In this document: positions 1-6,487 of the stretch, one piece after another | How positions within the stretch are numbered: the first letter of the stretch is position 1 | Layout: every line of letters begins with the position of its first letter | Source: VRUE01 sp036265675 | GTDB lineage: Bacteria; Actinomycetota; Thermoleophilia; Solirubrobacterales; 70-9 | Assembly (NCBI GenBank): GCA_036265675.1 | Contig: DATAOP010000095.1 | Coordinates: 1 to 13,752, forward strand | Length of the DNA: 13,752 nucleotides | Direction of reading: 5' to 3' | Translations under genes and position numbers: made by a program | The notes under the pieces: model-generated | Databases searched by the model: none | Told to the model about the DNA's origin: nothing | The model's input: the letters and a program-made list of their open reading frames with translations, nothing else

Positions 1-1134
1 CGAGGCGACGATGTCGAGGTCCATCGGGGTCGCCTCGCCGCGCACCACCCGCTCGAGCATCTTCACCGTCCAGTTGGTCCCCTCGCGGCAGGGAGTGCAC
101 TTGCCGCAGGACTCGTGGTGGTAGAAGCGGGCCGTCCGCAGGGCCATGTGCGGGATCGAGATGGTGTCGTCGGCGACGATGATCGAGCCCGAGCCGAGCA
201 TCGATCCGGCGTCGGCCATCGCCTCGAATGAGTAGGGCAGGTCGATCCCCTCCTCGGCGGTGAGGACCGGGGAGGAGGAGCCGCCGGGGTAGAGGGCCTT
301 GACCTCGCGCCCCTCGAGCGGGCCGCCGGCGAGCTCGTAGATCAGCTCCCGGGTAGGGATCCCGAGCTCGACCTCGTAGTTGCCCGGCCGCCGGACGCAG
401 CCGGAGACCGAGACCACCTTGGTCCCCGGCGACTGCTCGGTCCCGAACCCCTTGAACCACTCGGCCCCGTGGGCGACGATCCGCGGCACGTTGGAGAGGG
501 TCTCGACGTTGTTGATCAGCGTCGGGCCGCCGTAGAGGCCCTGCACGGCCGGGAACGGAGGCTTCAGCCGGGGGTTGCCGCGCTTGCCCTCGAGCGCGTC
601 GAGCAGCGCCGTCTCCTCGCCGCAGATGTAGGCGCCGGCGCCGCGGTGGACGACCACCTCGAGGTCGCGGTGGCTGCCGAGGACGTCGGTGCCGAGATAG
701 CCGGCCTCATACGCTTCGGCGACCGCGCGCTCGAGGATGTCGCCCTGCTGGTCGTACTCGCCGCGGATGAAGATGAACGCGTGGCCGGCGCCGGCGGCGA
801 GGGCGGCGATCGCGATTCCCTCGATCAGCTGATGCGGGTTGCGCTGCATCAGCTCGCGGTCCTTGAAGGCGCCGGGCTCCGACTCGTCGGCGTTGCAGCA
901 GAGGTACTTGGCCATGTCCCCGCGCGGCAGGAACGAGGCCTTTTTCCCCATCGAGAAGCCGGCGCCGCCGCGGCCCCGGAGGCCCGACTCTTCGAGCTCC
1001 TTCAGGACTTCGTCGGCCTCGAGCTCGCGGTATGCGCGGGCGAGCGTCTCGTAGCCGCCGTAGCCGCGGTAGCCGTCGAGCGTCCGCAGGTTCGGATCCT
1101 CGGCGTGCTCGAGCAGGATCCTGGTCTCAGGCAT
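1..1134 (-). CDS. nuoF: NADH-quinone oxidoreductase subunit F (partial, C-terminus outside the window)
   Basis: This is the 51-kDa flavoprotein of complex I, which binds NADH and FMN and passes electrons to iron-sulfur clusters on the cytoplasmic arm. The 378 visible residues start at an ATG at 1134. They show the glycine-rich FMN/NADH segment (GLRGRGGAGF, residues 51-60), the CNADESEPG block shortly after it, and the cluster N3 motif ESCGKCTPC with Cys343, Cys346 and Cys349. The fourth ligand, expected about 40 residues later, and the last 50 or so residues lie beyond the left edge; the family is usually 420-450 residues long. The start overlaps the end of nuoE by 8 bases, so translation is probably coupled. 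No frameshift is seen. The identification is secure. Confidence 0.97.
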   Translation of the reverse strand, partial: MPETRILLEHAEDPNLRTLDGYRGYGGYETLARAYRELEADEVLKELEESGLRGRGGAGFSMGKKASFLPRGDMAKYLCCNADESEPGAFKDRELMQRNPHQLIEGIAIAALAAGAGHAFIFIRGEYDQQGDILERAVAEAYEAGYLGTDVLGSHRDLEVVVHRGAGAYICGEETALLDALEGKRGNPRLKPPFPAVQGLYGGPTLINNVETLSNVPRIVAHGAEWFKGFGTEQSPGTKVVSVSGCVRRPGNYEVELGIPTRELIYELAGGPLEGREVKALYPGGSSSPVLTAEEGIDLPYSFEAMADAGSMLGSGSIIVADDTISIPHMALRTARFYHHESCGKCTPCREGTNWTVKMLERVVRGEATPMDLDIVAS

Positions 1135-1738
1135 CGCGATCACCCGCCAGCGGCCGCTTTGCGAGCGCCTTCTCGGGCAGGACCTCGCTCCCGGCCAGCA
1201 GCTGGTCGATCGCGGTCGCGGCCTCGCCCGTCTCGAGCGGGCCGAAGTAGCGCTCGTCGATCGAGGCCATCGGGGCGATGTCGCAGGCGCCGAGGCACTC
1301 GAACCCGGTCACGAACACGTCCTTGCCCTCACCGGCCTCCCGGAACGCGTCGAGCAGCTCGTCGCCGCCGCGCATCCAGCAGCTGATGTTGGTGCAGACG
1401 GCGATTTTGTGGGTCTCGACCGGCTCGGTGTAGAGGAGGTCGTAGAAGCTCGCCACCGACTCCAGGTAGGCGGGCGTCACCCGCATCACCGCCGCCGCCT
1501 GGCGGACCCCGTCCGGGGTGCACCAGCCGTAGCGCCGCTGCACCTCCCATAGCGCCGGGATCGAGGCCGATTTGCGGTCCGGGTAGCGGCTCATCAGCTC
1601 CTCGATCCGCTCCCGCATCTCCGGCGGGCAGTCGACCTCGTGCAGCTCCGGTATCTCCTCCGGCGATCGGTCGGGGACCCGTCCCTCGGTCAGCGCCGGA
1701 TCGACCGGCAGCCCGCCGGCGCCGTTGCCGCCGCTCAT
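1127..1738 (-). CDS. nuoE: NADH-quinone oxidoreductase subunit E
   Basis: This is the 24-kDa thioredoxin-fold subunit of complex I that carries the [2Fe-2S] cluster N1a next to NuoF. The 203 residues include a helical N-terminal domain (about 35-100) and the four cluster ligands in CTNISC (Cys115, Cys120) and CLGAC (Cys148, Cys152), the standard CX4C...CX3C pattern. Compared with shorter family members it has about 30 extra N-terminal residues rich in Gly, Pro and Glu, and a charged C-terminal tail of about 20 residues. The ATG overlaps the nuoD stop by four bases (ATGA). It overlaps nuoF by 8 bases downstream. Order and spacing fit a single nuo transcript. Confidence 0.97.
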   Translation of the reverse strand: MSGGNGAGGLPVDPALTEGRVPDRSPEEIPELHEVDCPPEMRERIEELMSRYPDRKSASIPALWEVQRRYGWCTPDGVRQAAAVMRVTPAYLESVASFYDLLYTEPVETHKIAVCTNISCWMRGGDELLDAFREAGEGKDVFVTGFECLGACDIAPMASIDERYFGPLETGEAATAIDQLLAGSEVLPEKALAKRPLAGDRDA

Positions 1739-2922
1739 CGGTCCACCCCGCCCAGGATCGGGTCGAGCATCCCGAGGCTGGCGATCATGTCGGCGACATA
1801 GCCGCCCACCGACATCTCCCGGAACGCCTGCAGGTTGACGAAGCTCGGGTCGCGAACGTGGACCCGGGCGGGCTTCGAGGAGCCGTCGGCGAGGACGTAG
1901 CAGCCGAGCTCGCCGCGCGGCGACTCGATCGCGTAGTAGATCTCGCCCGGGTCGACCCGGTAGCCCTCGGTGACGAGCTTGAAGTGGTGGATCAGCGACT
2001 CCATCGATGTTGAGAGCTCCGAGCGCGGCGGCAGCACGTACTTGCGATCGTCGGCGATGAACGGCCCCTCCGGCAGCCCGTCGAGCGCCTGCTCGATGAT
2101 CCGCACCGACTCGACCATCTCCGCCAGCCGCACCCGGTAGCGGTCGTAGTTGTCGCCGACCGTCCCGACCGGGACCTTGAACTCGACCTCCGGGTAGGCG
2201 AGGTGGTTGAAGGCCTTGCGCAGGTCCCAGGGCTCGCCGGCGGCGCGCAGCAGGGGCCCGGTGACACCGAGCTCGAGCAGCCGCTCGCGGGGGACGATGC
2301 CGACCCCCTTTGTGCGCGAGAGGAAGACCTCGTTGCGGTCGAGCAGGGCTTCGTACTGGCCGACCCGGACCGGCATCTCGTCAATGAACTCGCGCAGTTT
2401 CGCCTCGAACCCGAGCGGGATGTCCTCGATCACCCCGCCGACCTGGAAGTAGCGGGTGTGCATCCGCTGCCCGGTCGCCATCTCGAACAGGTCGAGAATC
2501 CGGTCGCGGTCGCGGAAGCAGTACCAGAGCATCGAGATCGCGCCGAGATCCAGCGCCGTCGTCCCCAGCCAGACCAGATGAGAGTGGATCCGGTTGAGCT
2601 CGAGGAAGATCGTTCTCAGGTACTTGGCCCGGGGCGGGATCTCGAGCTCGACCAAACGCTCGACCGCGCCGCAGAATGCCTCCATCTGGAAGAAATAGGA
2701 GACGTAGTCCATCCGCTCGACGAAGGGGATCACCTTCCAGTAGCTCTTGTCCTCGCAGGACTTTTCGATCCCGGTGTGGACGTAGCCGATCACCGGCCGC
2801 AGGTCGCGGACGACCTCGCCGTCGAGGTCGACGACCAGCCGCAGCACCCCGTGCGTGGCCGGGTGGTGCGGACCGATATTGATCGTCATCACCTCGCTCT
2901 GGCGCTCGACGACCTCAGCCAT
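1735..2922 (-). CDS. nuoD: NADH-quinone oxidoreductase subunit D
   Basis: This is the 49-kDa subunit of complex I. With NuoB it forms the quinone-binding cavity at the junction of the peripheral and membrane arms. The 395 residues are a normal length. The N-terminus has GPHHPATHG (residues 17-25), whose histidines line the quinone pocket, and MDY with Tyr73 is the expected quinone-contacting tyrosine. The chain ends in the family-typical DPILGGVDR. It is separate from NuoC, unlike the NuoCD fusion of Escherichia coli. The ATG at 2922 overlaps nuoC by 8 bases. A second ATG at codon 12 (2889) has a closer GAGG upstream and is possible, but it would leave the conserved domain almost without a leader. 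Confidence 0.97.
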   Translation of the reverse strand: MAEVVERQSEVMTINIGPHHPATHGVLRLVVDLDGEVVRDLRPVIGYVHTGIEKSCEDKSYWKVIPFVERMDYVSYFFQMEAFCGAVERLVELEIPPRAKYLRTIFLELNRIHSHLVWLGTTALDLGAISMLWYCFRDRDRILDLFEMATGQRMHTRYFQVGGVIEDIPLGFEAKLREFIDEMPVRVGQYEALLDRNEVFLSRTKGVGIVPRERLLELGVTGPLLRAAGEPWDLRKAFNHLAYPEVEFKVPVGTVGDNYDRYRVRLAEMVESVRIIEQALDGLPEGPFIADDRKYVLPPRSELSTSMESLIHHFKLVTEGYRVDPGEIYYAIESPRGELGCYVLADGSSKPARVHVRDPSFVNLQAFREMSVGGYVADMIASLGMLDPILGGVDR

Positions 2923-3505
2923 ATCGACGCTCGCTGTAGGTGAAGGTGACCGGCTCGCCGCCGATCGGGAAGTCGCGTCGCTGCGGCCAGCCGACGTAGT
3001 CCTCCGGGAGCAGGATCCGGGTCAGGTCGGGATGGCCGCGGAAGACGATCCCGAAGAAGTCGTAGGCCTCGCGCTCCTGGAAGTTCGCGGTCGGGAAGAG
3101 CTCGACGCAGGAGTCGATGATCGGCAGCTGCTCTGCTTCCGACCCCGCGGGAAAAGACAGAGATGGACCGGCGGGGGCTCCCGCGTCCGCACTGCCGTTC
3201 CCACCCTGGGCCGGGTCGTTCAACATCGCTTTGACTCTCAGGCGCTCGACCCGGTCGCGATTGATCAGCTCGTAGTGGACGCCGAAGCGCGGGGTGGCGG
3301 GCAGGTAGTCGGCGACGTGGAGGCTGGAGAGGAAGTCGTATTCCTGGCCCGACGCCTCGCGCAGCCAGCCGAGCACGGCGAGGATCTTCGCCGGGTCGAC
3401 GACGAGGGCCGCCTGGCCGTGTTCGAAGCCGGTGTCGAGCACCGCCCCGGGGTGGCTCTGCTCGATCTCGCCCCGGATCAGCTCCAGCCCGGGGGCGTCA
3501 GGCAT
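2915..3505 (-). CDS. nuoC: NADH-quinone oxidoreductase subunit C
   Basis: This is the 30-kDa subunit of the peripheral arm of complex I. It carries no cofactor and scaffolds NuoD and NuoB. The 196 residues contain the 30-kDa signature EREAYDFFGIVFRGHPDL (144-161), followed by RILLPEDYVGWPQRRDFP (163-180). The N-terminal half (1-95) is the usual alpha/beta domain. Residues about 96-125 form a Gly/Ala/Pro/Ser-rich stretch where family members normally have a short turn, so this looks like a disordered insertion of about 25 residues. The ATG at 3505 overlaps nuoB by 8 bases, and the stop overlaps nuoD by 8 bases. Confidence 0.95.
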   Translation of the reverse strand: MPDAPGLELIRGEIEQSHPGAVLDTGFEHGQAALVVDPAKILAVLGWLREASGQEYDFLSSLHVADYLPATPRFGVHYELINRDRVERLRVKAMLNDPAQGGNGSADAGAPAGPSLSFPAGSEAEQLPIIDSCVELFPTANFQEREAYDFFGIVFRGHPDLTRILLPEDYVGWPQRRDFPIGGEPVTFTYSERRYG

Positions 3506-4133
3506 GGGCCAGCCGCCTCGCCTCGCCGTAGGCCTCGGCCGACTCCGCGCTCGGCTCTCCCTTCGCCCACTCCTCGGTGCCGTCGGCCCCGTAGCGCGCG
3601 CGCCATCCCTGGTCGGGATTGCCTTTGATCTTTCGCTGCAGCTTGGTGAACCCGTAGAGCACCGCCTCCGGGCGCGGTGGGCAGCCGGGGATGTGGAGGT
3701 CGATCGGCATGAACTTGTCGGCCCCCTGGACCACGGCGTAGTTGGAGAACATGCCGCCGCTCGAGGAGCAGGCGCCCATCGAGATCGCCCATTTCGGCTC
3801 CAGCATCTGGTCGTAGAGGCGGCGGACGACGGGCGCCATCTTGATCGAGACGCGGCCCGAGAGGATGATCATGTCCGCCTGCCGCGGCGAGGCCCGCAGC
3901 GCCTCGGCCCCGAACCGGGCGAGGTCGTAGCGGGCGGTGACGAGCGAGATCGGCGCCTCGATCGCGCAGCAGGCGAGGCCGAAGGTGAGCGGGAAGGCCG
4001 AGTTCGCCCGCGCCCAGCCGAGCATCTTCTCGAAGTTGGTCATCACGACCCGCTCCTCGACGTAGCGCTCGAGCTCCTCGCCCTCGAGGTCGCCGCGCAG
4101 CATGTCGCGAGCCGCCAGCTGGCGGTCGCGCAT
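3498..4133 (-). CDS. nuoB: NADH-quinone oxidoreductase subunit B
   Basis: This subunit holds cluster N2, the last iron-sulfur centre before quinone. Counted from the ATG at 4133 (211 residues), the ligands are the tandem Cys55-Cys56 in FGLACCAIE, Cys122 in GACSSSGG and Cys151 in GCPPRPEA, with family-standard spacing. The sequence around SGRVSIKMAPVVRRLYDQM is closer to the Thermus/Chloroflexi type than to the proteobacterial type. The start is ambiguous. A TTG at 4154 lies in frame after an AGGGGG, giving 218 residues. The ATG at 4133 has GGAGGT, embedded in the last codons of nuoA, 13 bases upstream. A later ATG at 4103 is also open. I prefer 4133. About 45 charged residues follow the conserved core at the C-terminus. 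Confidence 0.93.
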   Translation of the reverse strand: MRDRQLAARDMLRGDLEGEELERYVEERVVMTNFEKMLGWARANSAFPLTFGLACCAIEAPISLVTARYDLARFGAEALRASPRQADMIILSGRVSIKMAPVVRRLYDQMLEPKWAISMGACSSSGGMFSNYAVVQGADKFMPIDLHIPGCPPRPEAVLYGFTKLQRKIKGNPDQGWRARYGADGTEEWAKGEPSAESAEAYGEARRLAHA

Positions 4134-4144
4134 CGTCCGCCGCT

Positions 4145-4522
4145 CTACCTCCAATTGAGCGCCCCCTTTCGCCAGACGTAGACGAAGGCGACGAGCAGGA
4201 GGACGACGAAGGTGACGAGCTCGCCGAGGGCGAAGAGGCTGTCGGCTGCCCGGAAGATCACCCCGATCGGATAGAGGAAGACGACCTCGATGTCGAAGAG
4301 GATGAACAGCATCGCGATCAGGTAGAAGCTGACTCCGAACCGCATCCCGCGCGCGGGCTCGACCGGGATCCCCGACTCGTAGGGCTCGGCCTGGCGGCGG
4401 CTGGCGGCGGTCGGAGACTTCGACCGCTTCGGGCCGATCAGGTGATTGAGCATCACGAAGGCGCTACCGACGACTGCTCCGAGGAGGGCGAAGACGAGTA
4501 TCGGCGCGTAGCTGCTCAGCAT
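4145..4522 (-). CDS. nuoA: NADH-quinone oxidoreductase subunit A
   Basis: This is a small membrane subunit of complex I at the junction with the peripheral arm. The 125 residues have three membrane segments (about 5-29, 62-90 and 99-117). The hallmark EPYESGI (46-52) is followed by FYLIAMLFILFDIEVVFLYP (66-85), in which Asp77 and Glu79 are the conserved acidic residues in the second helix. It is the first gene of the operon. The ATG at 4522 has no good Shine-Dalgarno sequence; the upstream bases are C- and G-rich. The stop codon region AATTGGAGGTAG also supplies a ribosome-binding site for nuoB, which suggests coupling. Confidence 0.96.
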   Translation of the reverse strand: MLSSYAPILVFALLGAVVGSAFVMLNHLIGPKRSKSPTAASRRQAEPYESGIPVEPARGMRFGVSFYLIAMLFILFDIEVVFLYPIGVIFRAADSLFALGELVTFVVLLLVAFVYVWRKGALNWR

Positions 4523-4627
4523 TTTCGGGGGGCCCGCTCGGTGTTATACACCCACCTTGTGACAAATTGCTACATAGTGATTTTCCGCATCAGGAAGCGG
4601 AATCCCGACCCTCTCGGGCGGATTTAG
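4523..4627. promoter_or_regulatory. Divergent control region of nuoA and the unknown membrane protein
   Basis: This 105-base gap is much richer in A and T than the flanking genes. On the minus strand a TATAAC at 4548-4543 could be the nuo -10 box, giving a 5' leader of about 14 bases, but no convincing -35 lies 16-18 bases upstream of it. The box sits inside a 13-base inverted repeat, GGTGT-TAT-ACACC (4540-4552), a plausible operator. Toward the membrane protein there are two small hairpins: TTCCGC/GCGGAA (4583-4588 with 4597-4602) and CCCGA/TCGGG (4604-4608 with 4614-4618). Promoter and operator roles are inferred from position only. Confidence 0.5.
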
Positions 4628-5062
4628 ATGGCCTCCGTCCATCTCGTCGTCGGCGTCGCCCTGATCGCCCTGAATCTGGCCGCGTTCGCACTTGGCGGGG
4701 TCGCCTGGATCCGCAGGCGGGCGTCGATTCCGTTCTGGTACGTGCTGCGGGCCGCCCAGGTCTCGGTCTTCATCCAGGCGCTGCTCGGCGGGCTGCTGGT
4801 GTTCACCGGTCATGAGGCCGCAGAAGACCTGCATTACCTCTACGGGATCCTGCCGCTCGTCGTCTCCTTCATCGCCGAGGGGGCCCGCGCCGGCGCCGCC
4901 CAGCGCGAGATCGGCGACCTCGACTTCGAAGCCCTCCCGGCCGACACCCAGCAGGAGATCGCGCTGGAGATCGTCCGCCGCGAGATGGGGATCATGGCCG
5001 TCAGCTGCGGCGTGATCTTCTTCCTCGCCCTGCGCGCCGCCGGGACCAGCAGCGCCTTCTAG
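4628..5062 (+). CDS. Unknown four-helix membrane protein, divergent from nuoA
   Basis: I do not recognise this family. The 144-residue product has four likely membrane segments (about 4-26, 40-60, 69-86 and 120-138). A hydrophilic loop at 87-118 contains many acidic residues. Between segments 2 and 3 is a striking GHEAAEDLHYLYG (61-73), with His62 and His69 at the membrane edge; such residues could bind a metal or heme, though nothing proves it. The ATG at 4628 has only a weak purine-rich region upstream (GGGCGGA). It shares its upstream region with the nuo operon, so co-regulation with respiration is possible. Its TAG stop overlaps the stop of the convergent gene. GC-rich codon use matches the neighbours, and the frame has good third-position bias, so I consider it a real gene. 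Confidence 0.8.
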   Translation: MASVHLVVGVALIALNLAAFALGGVAWIRRRASIPFWYVLRAAQVSVFIQALLGGLLVFTGHEAAEDLHYLYGILPLVVSFIAEGARAGAAQREIGDLDFEALPADTQQEIALEIVRREMGIMAVSCGVIFFLALRAAGTSSAF

Positions 5063-5499
5063 GTGATCCGGAAGACGGGGTGATCGGGAGCGATCCGCCG
5101 CAGTTCCTCCTCGGGGGCATCGGCGTCGACGCCGCCGAAGAAGGCCCCGACCTCCCACTTCCACTTCCTCAGGTAGGCGCGGAGCAGGGCAGGCTTGTCA
5201 TCGTCTTGAAGCTCGGTCGCGGAGAACTCCTCGACCCGGCGGCCGAGGACGAGGCGGCCGCCACCGCTCACCCGCATGTTCCGGACCCACTGCGTGTGGC
5301 CGCGTGGCGCGACCAGGTAGCGGTCGCCGTCGAGAACGAGGAGGTTGACCGGGGTCTTCCGCCACTCGCCGCTCTTCCGTCCCTTCACTTCGAGCACCCG
5401 CGAGCCGGCGACGTCGAGGCCCATCCGGGTCAGCAGCGCGACGACGCGATTGAAGACGTTCCTCGTGAACCAGCCCGGCTTCTGAAAGCGCGGCTCCAC
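5059..5499 (-). CDS. Ddn-type (deazaflavin/F420-dependent) nitroreductase family protein
   Basis: The 146 residues match the small split-beta-barrel family typified by mycobacterial Ddn (DUF385), whose members use reduced coenzyme F420 to reduce quinones or nitro compounds. The recognisable block is GRKSGEWRKTPVNLLVLDGD (40-59), then RYLVAPRGHTQWVRNMR (60-76). A hydrophobic and basic N-terminal helix (about 10-27) could sit at the membrane, as in Ddn. The substrate cannot be read from the sequence. The start is a GTG at 5499 with no clear Shine-Dalgarno sequence; the next in-frame start is an ATG at codon 26, which would remove the N-terminal helix. Its TAG stop overlaps the stop of the convergent membrane-protein gene by four bases (CTAG). 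Some family members bind other flavins, so F420 use is inferred. Confidence 0.87.
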   Translation of the reverse strand: MEPRFQKPGWFTRNVFNRVVALLTRMGLDVAGSRVLEVKGRKSGEWRKTPVNLLVLDGDRYLVAPRGHTQWVRNMRVSGGGRLVLGRRVEEFSATELQDDDKPALLRAYLRKWKWEVGAFFGGVDADAPEEELRRIAPDHPVFRIT

Positions 5500-5545
5500 G
5501 AGAAGAGTGTTGCAGTGATGGCCTCAGGCCCTGCTCGCCAAACGC

Positions 5546-6022
5546 TCAGCCGAGCGGCCGGTATTCGCCCCCATGGAAGACGAGAGGGTCGCCCTCGCCC
5601 GCCTCGAGACCGCGCACCTCGCCGGTGACGATCACGTGATCGCCGCCGGCGATCACGTCGCGCAGCTCGCAGGCGACCCAGACCAGCGGGTCGGCGATTG
5701 CCGGGATCCCGTCCCGGTCGGCCCACTCGACTCCCTGCCACTTGTCGGCGACGGGCGCCTTGGTCGCGAACGAGCGGGCGATCTCCTCCTGTCCCGAGTG
5801 CAGGACGCTGACCCCGAACCGGTTCGCCGCCTGGACCGCGAGCAGGGTGCGCGAGCCGCGGTCGAGGCAGGCCAGCATCAGCATCGGCTCGATCGAGAGC
5901 GAGCAGACCGCGTTGGCGGTCGCGCCCGCAGGCCCCTCGGGACCATTGGCGGACACCACGGTGACGCCGGTGGGGAGCATTCCCATCGCGGCTCTGAAAC
6001 TGGGTGGTTTCGGCGCTTCCAT
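5546..6022 (-). CDS. Flavin reductase domain protein (FMN-binding split barrel)
   Basis: The 158 residues match the flavin-reductase-like domain found in HpaC- and RutF-type NAD(P)H:flavin oxidoreductases, which supply reduced flavin to a partner monooxygenase. The typical N-terminal block is present: FRAAMGMLPTGVTVVSA (9-25), then ATANAVCSLSIEPMLML (34-50), where FMN phosphate contacts usually lie. FGVSVL (69-74) and the C-terminal GEVRGLEAGEGDPLVFHGG are also family-like. No monooxygenase partner is visible here, so the role may be as a stand-alone reductase or an F420/FMN enzyme. The ATG at 6022 has GGAG only two bases upstream, too close to be ideal. The open frame extends far upstream across the antisense of cytochrome c and serS, but the homology begins here. 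It is divergent from the cytochrome gene across 54 bases. Confidence 0.87.
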   Translation of the reverse strand: MEAPKPPSFRAAMGMLPTGVTVVSANGPEGPAGATANAVCSLSIEPMLMLACLDRGSRTLLAVQAANRFGVSVLHSGQEEIARSFATKAPVADKWQGVEWADRDGIPAIADPLVWVACELRDVIAGGDHVIVTGEVRGLEAGEGDPLVFHGGEYRPLG

Positions 6023-6076
6023 CGCTCCGGGCTCGTGGGGGAGGGGATCGGCTGAAGACAATATGATGCGCGCCGC
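6023..6076. promoter_or_regulatory. Divergent promoter region of flavin reductase and cytochrome c
   Basis: This 54-base gap contains a short AT-rich core, CAATATGATG. On the plus strand TATGAT (6062-6067) ends nine bases before the GTG of the cytochrome gene, so transcription could start almost at the start codon (a leaderless or near-leaderless mRNA). On the minus strand TATTGT in the same core lies about 35 bases before the flavin-reductase ATG. No good -35 boxes are seen. Assignment is by position only. Confidence 0.4.
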
Positions 6077-6475
6077 GTGCGCCCAGCACTCCTCACAGCA
6101 ACGGTTGTCGCCATCGTCCTCGGCCTCTCCGCCTGCGGCTTCGGCGAGGAAGGGATCTCGGTCTCGAAGGACGATCCCGACTACAACGGCGCGGTCCTGT
6201 TCTCCACTCACTGCTCTGGCTGCCACACGCTGAGCGCCGCCGGCACGCAGGGGACCGGGAACCGCAGCATCCGCACCCAGGGGCCGAACCTGAACGGGCG
6301 GACTGAGACCTACGAAGACGCCCTCTTCGCGATCGAGAACGGGGGCTTCTCCGGCGCGATCATGCCGCAGAACATCGTCGTCGGCGAAGAAGCCGAAGAG
6401 GTGGCCCGATTCGTCGCGAAGTACGCCGGCCAGGAAGCCGAAGAATCGCCCCGCCCGGGCGCGAGCTCGCCCTGA
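6077..6475 (+). CDS. Lipoprotein class I cytochrome c
   Basis: This 132-residue protein is a small membrane-anchored electron carrier. The N-terminus (1-19) is a signal peptide ending in the lipobox LSAC, so Cys20 should be lipidated and the mature protein tethered on the outer face of the cytoplasmic membrane. The heme site is CSGCH (Cys46, Cys49, His50), and Met96 in GAIMPQN is the likely second axial ligand. The chain between them contains a flexible Gly/Thr/Ser-rich insert (52-70). The tail after about 118 is short and Pro/Glu-rich. The start is a GTG at 6077 with no Shine-Dalgarno sequence but a TATGAT nine bases before it. The two nearby ATGs (6063 and 6066) are out of frame. It ends 12 bases before serS. 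Its redox partner, perhaps a terminal oxidase or bc complex, is not in the window. Confidence 0.93.
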   Translation: MRPALLTATVVAIVLGLSACGFGEEGISVSKDDPDYNGAVLFSTHCSGCHTLSAAGTQGTGNRSIRTQGPNLNGRTETYEDALFAIENGGFSGAIMPQNIVVGEEAEEVARFVAKYAGQEAEESPRPGASSP

Positions 6476-6487
6476 GCCGGGCCCCCG

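Noticed and set aside
4556..4580. A Rex- or CRP/FNR-like site (TTGTGACAAATTG...) in the nuo control region
   Set aside because: The left half-site TTGTGA is good, but the right half does not match the inverted partner at any standard spacing.
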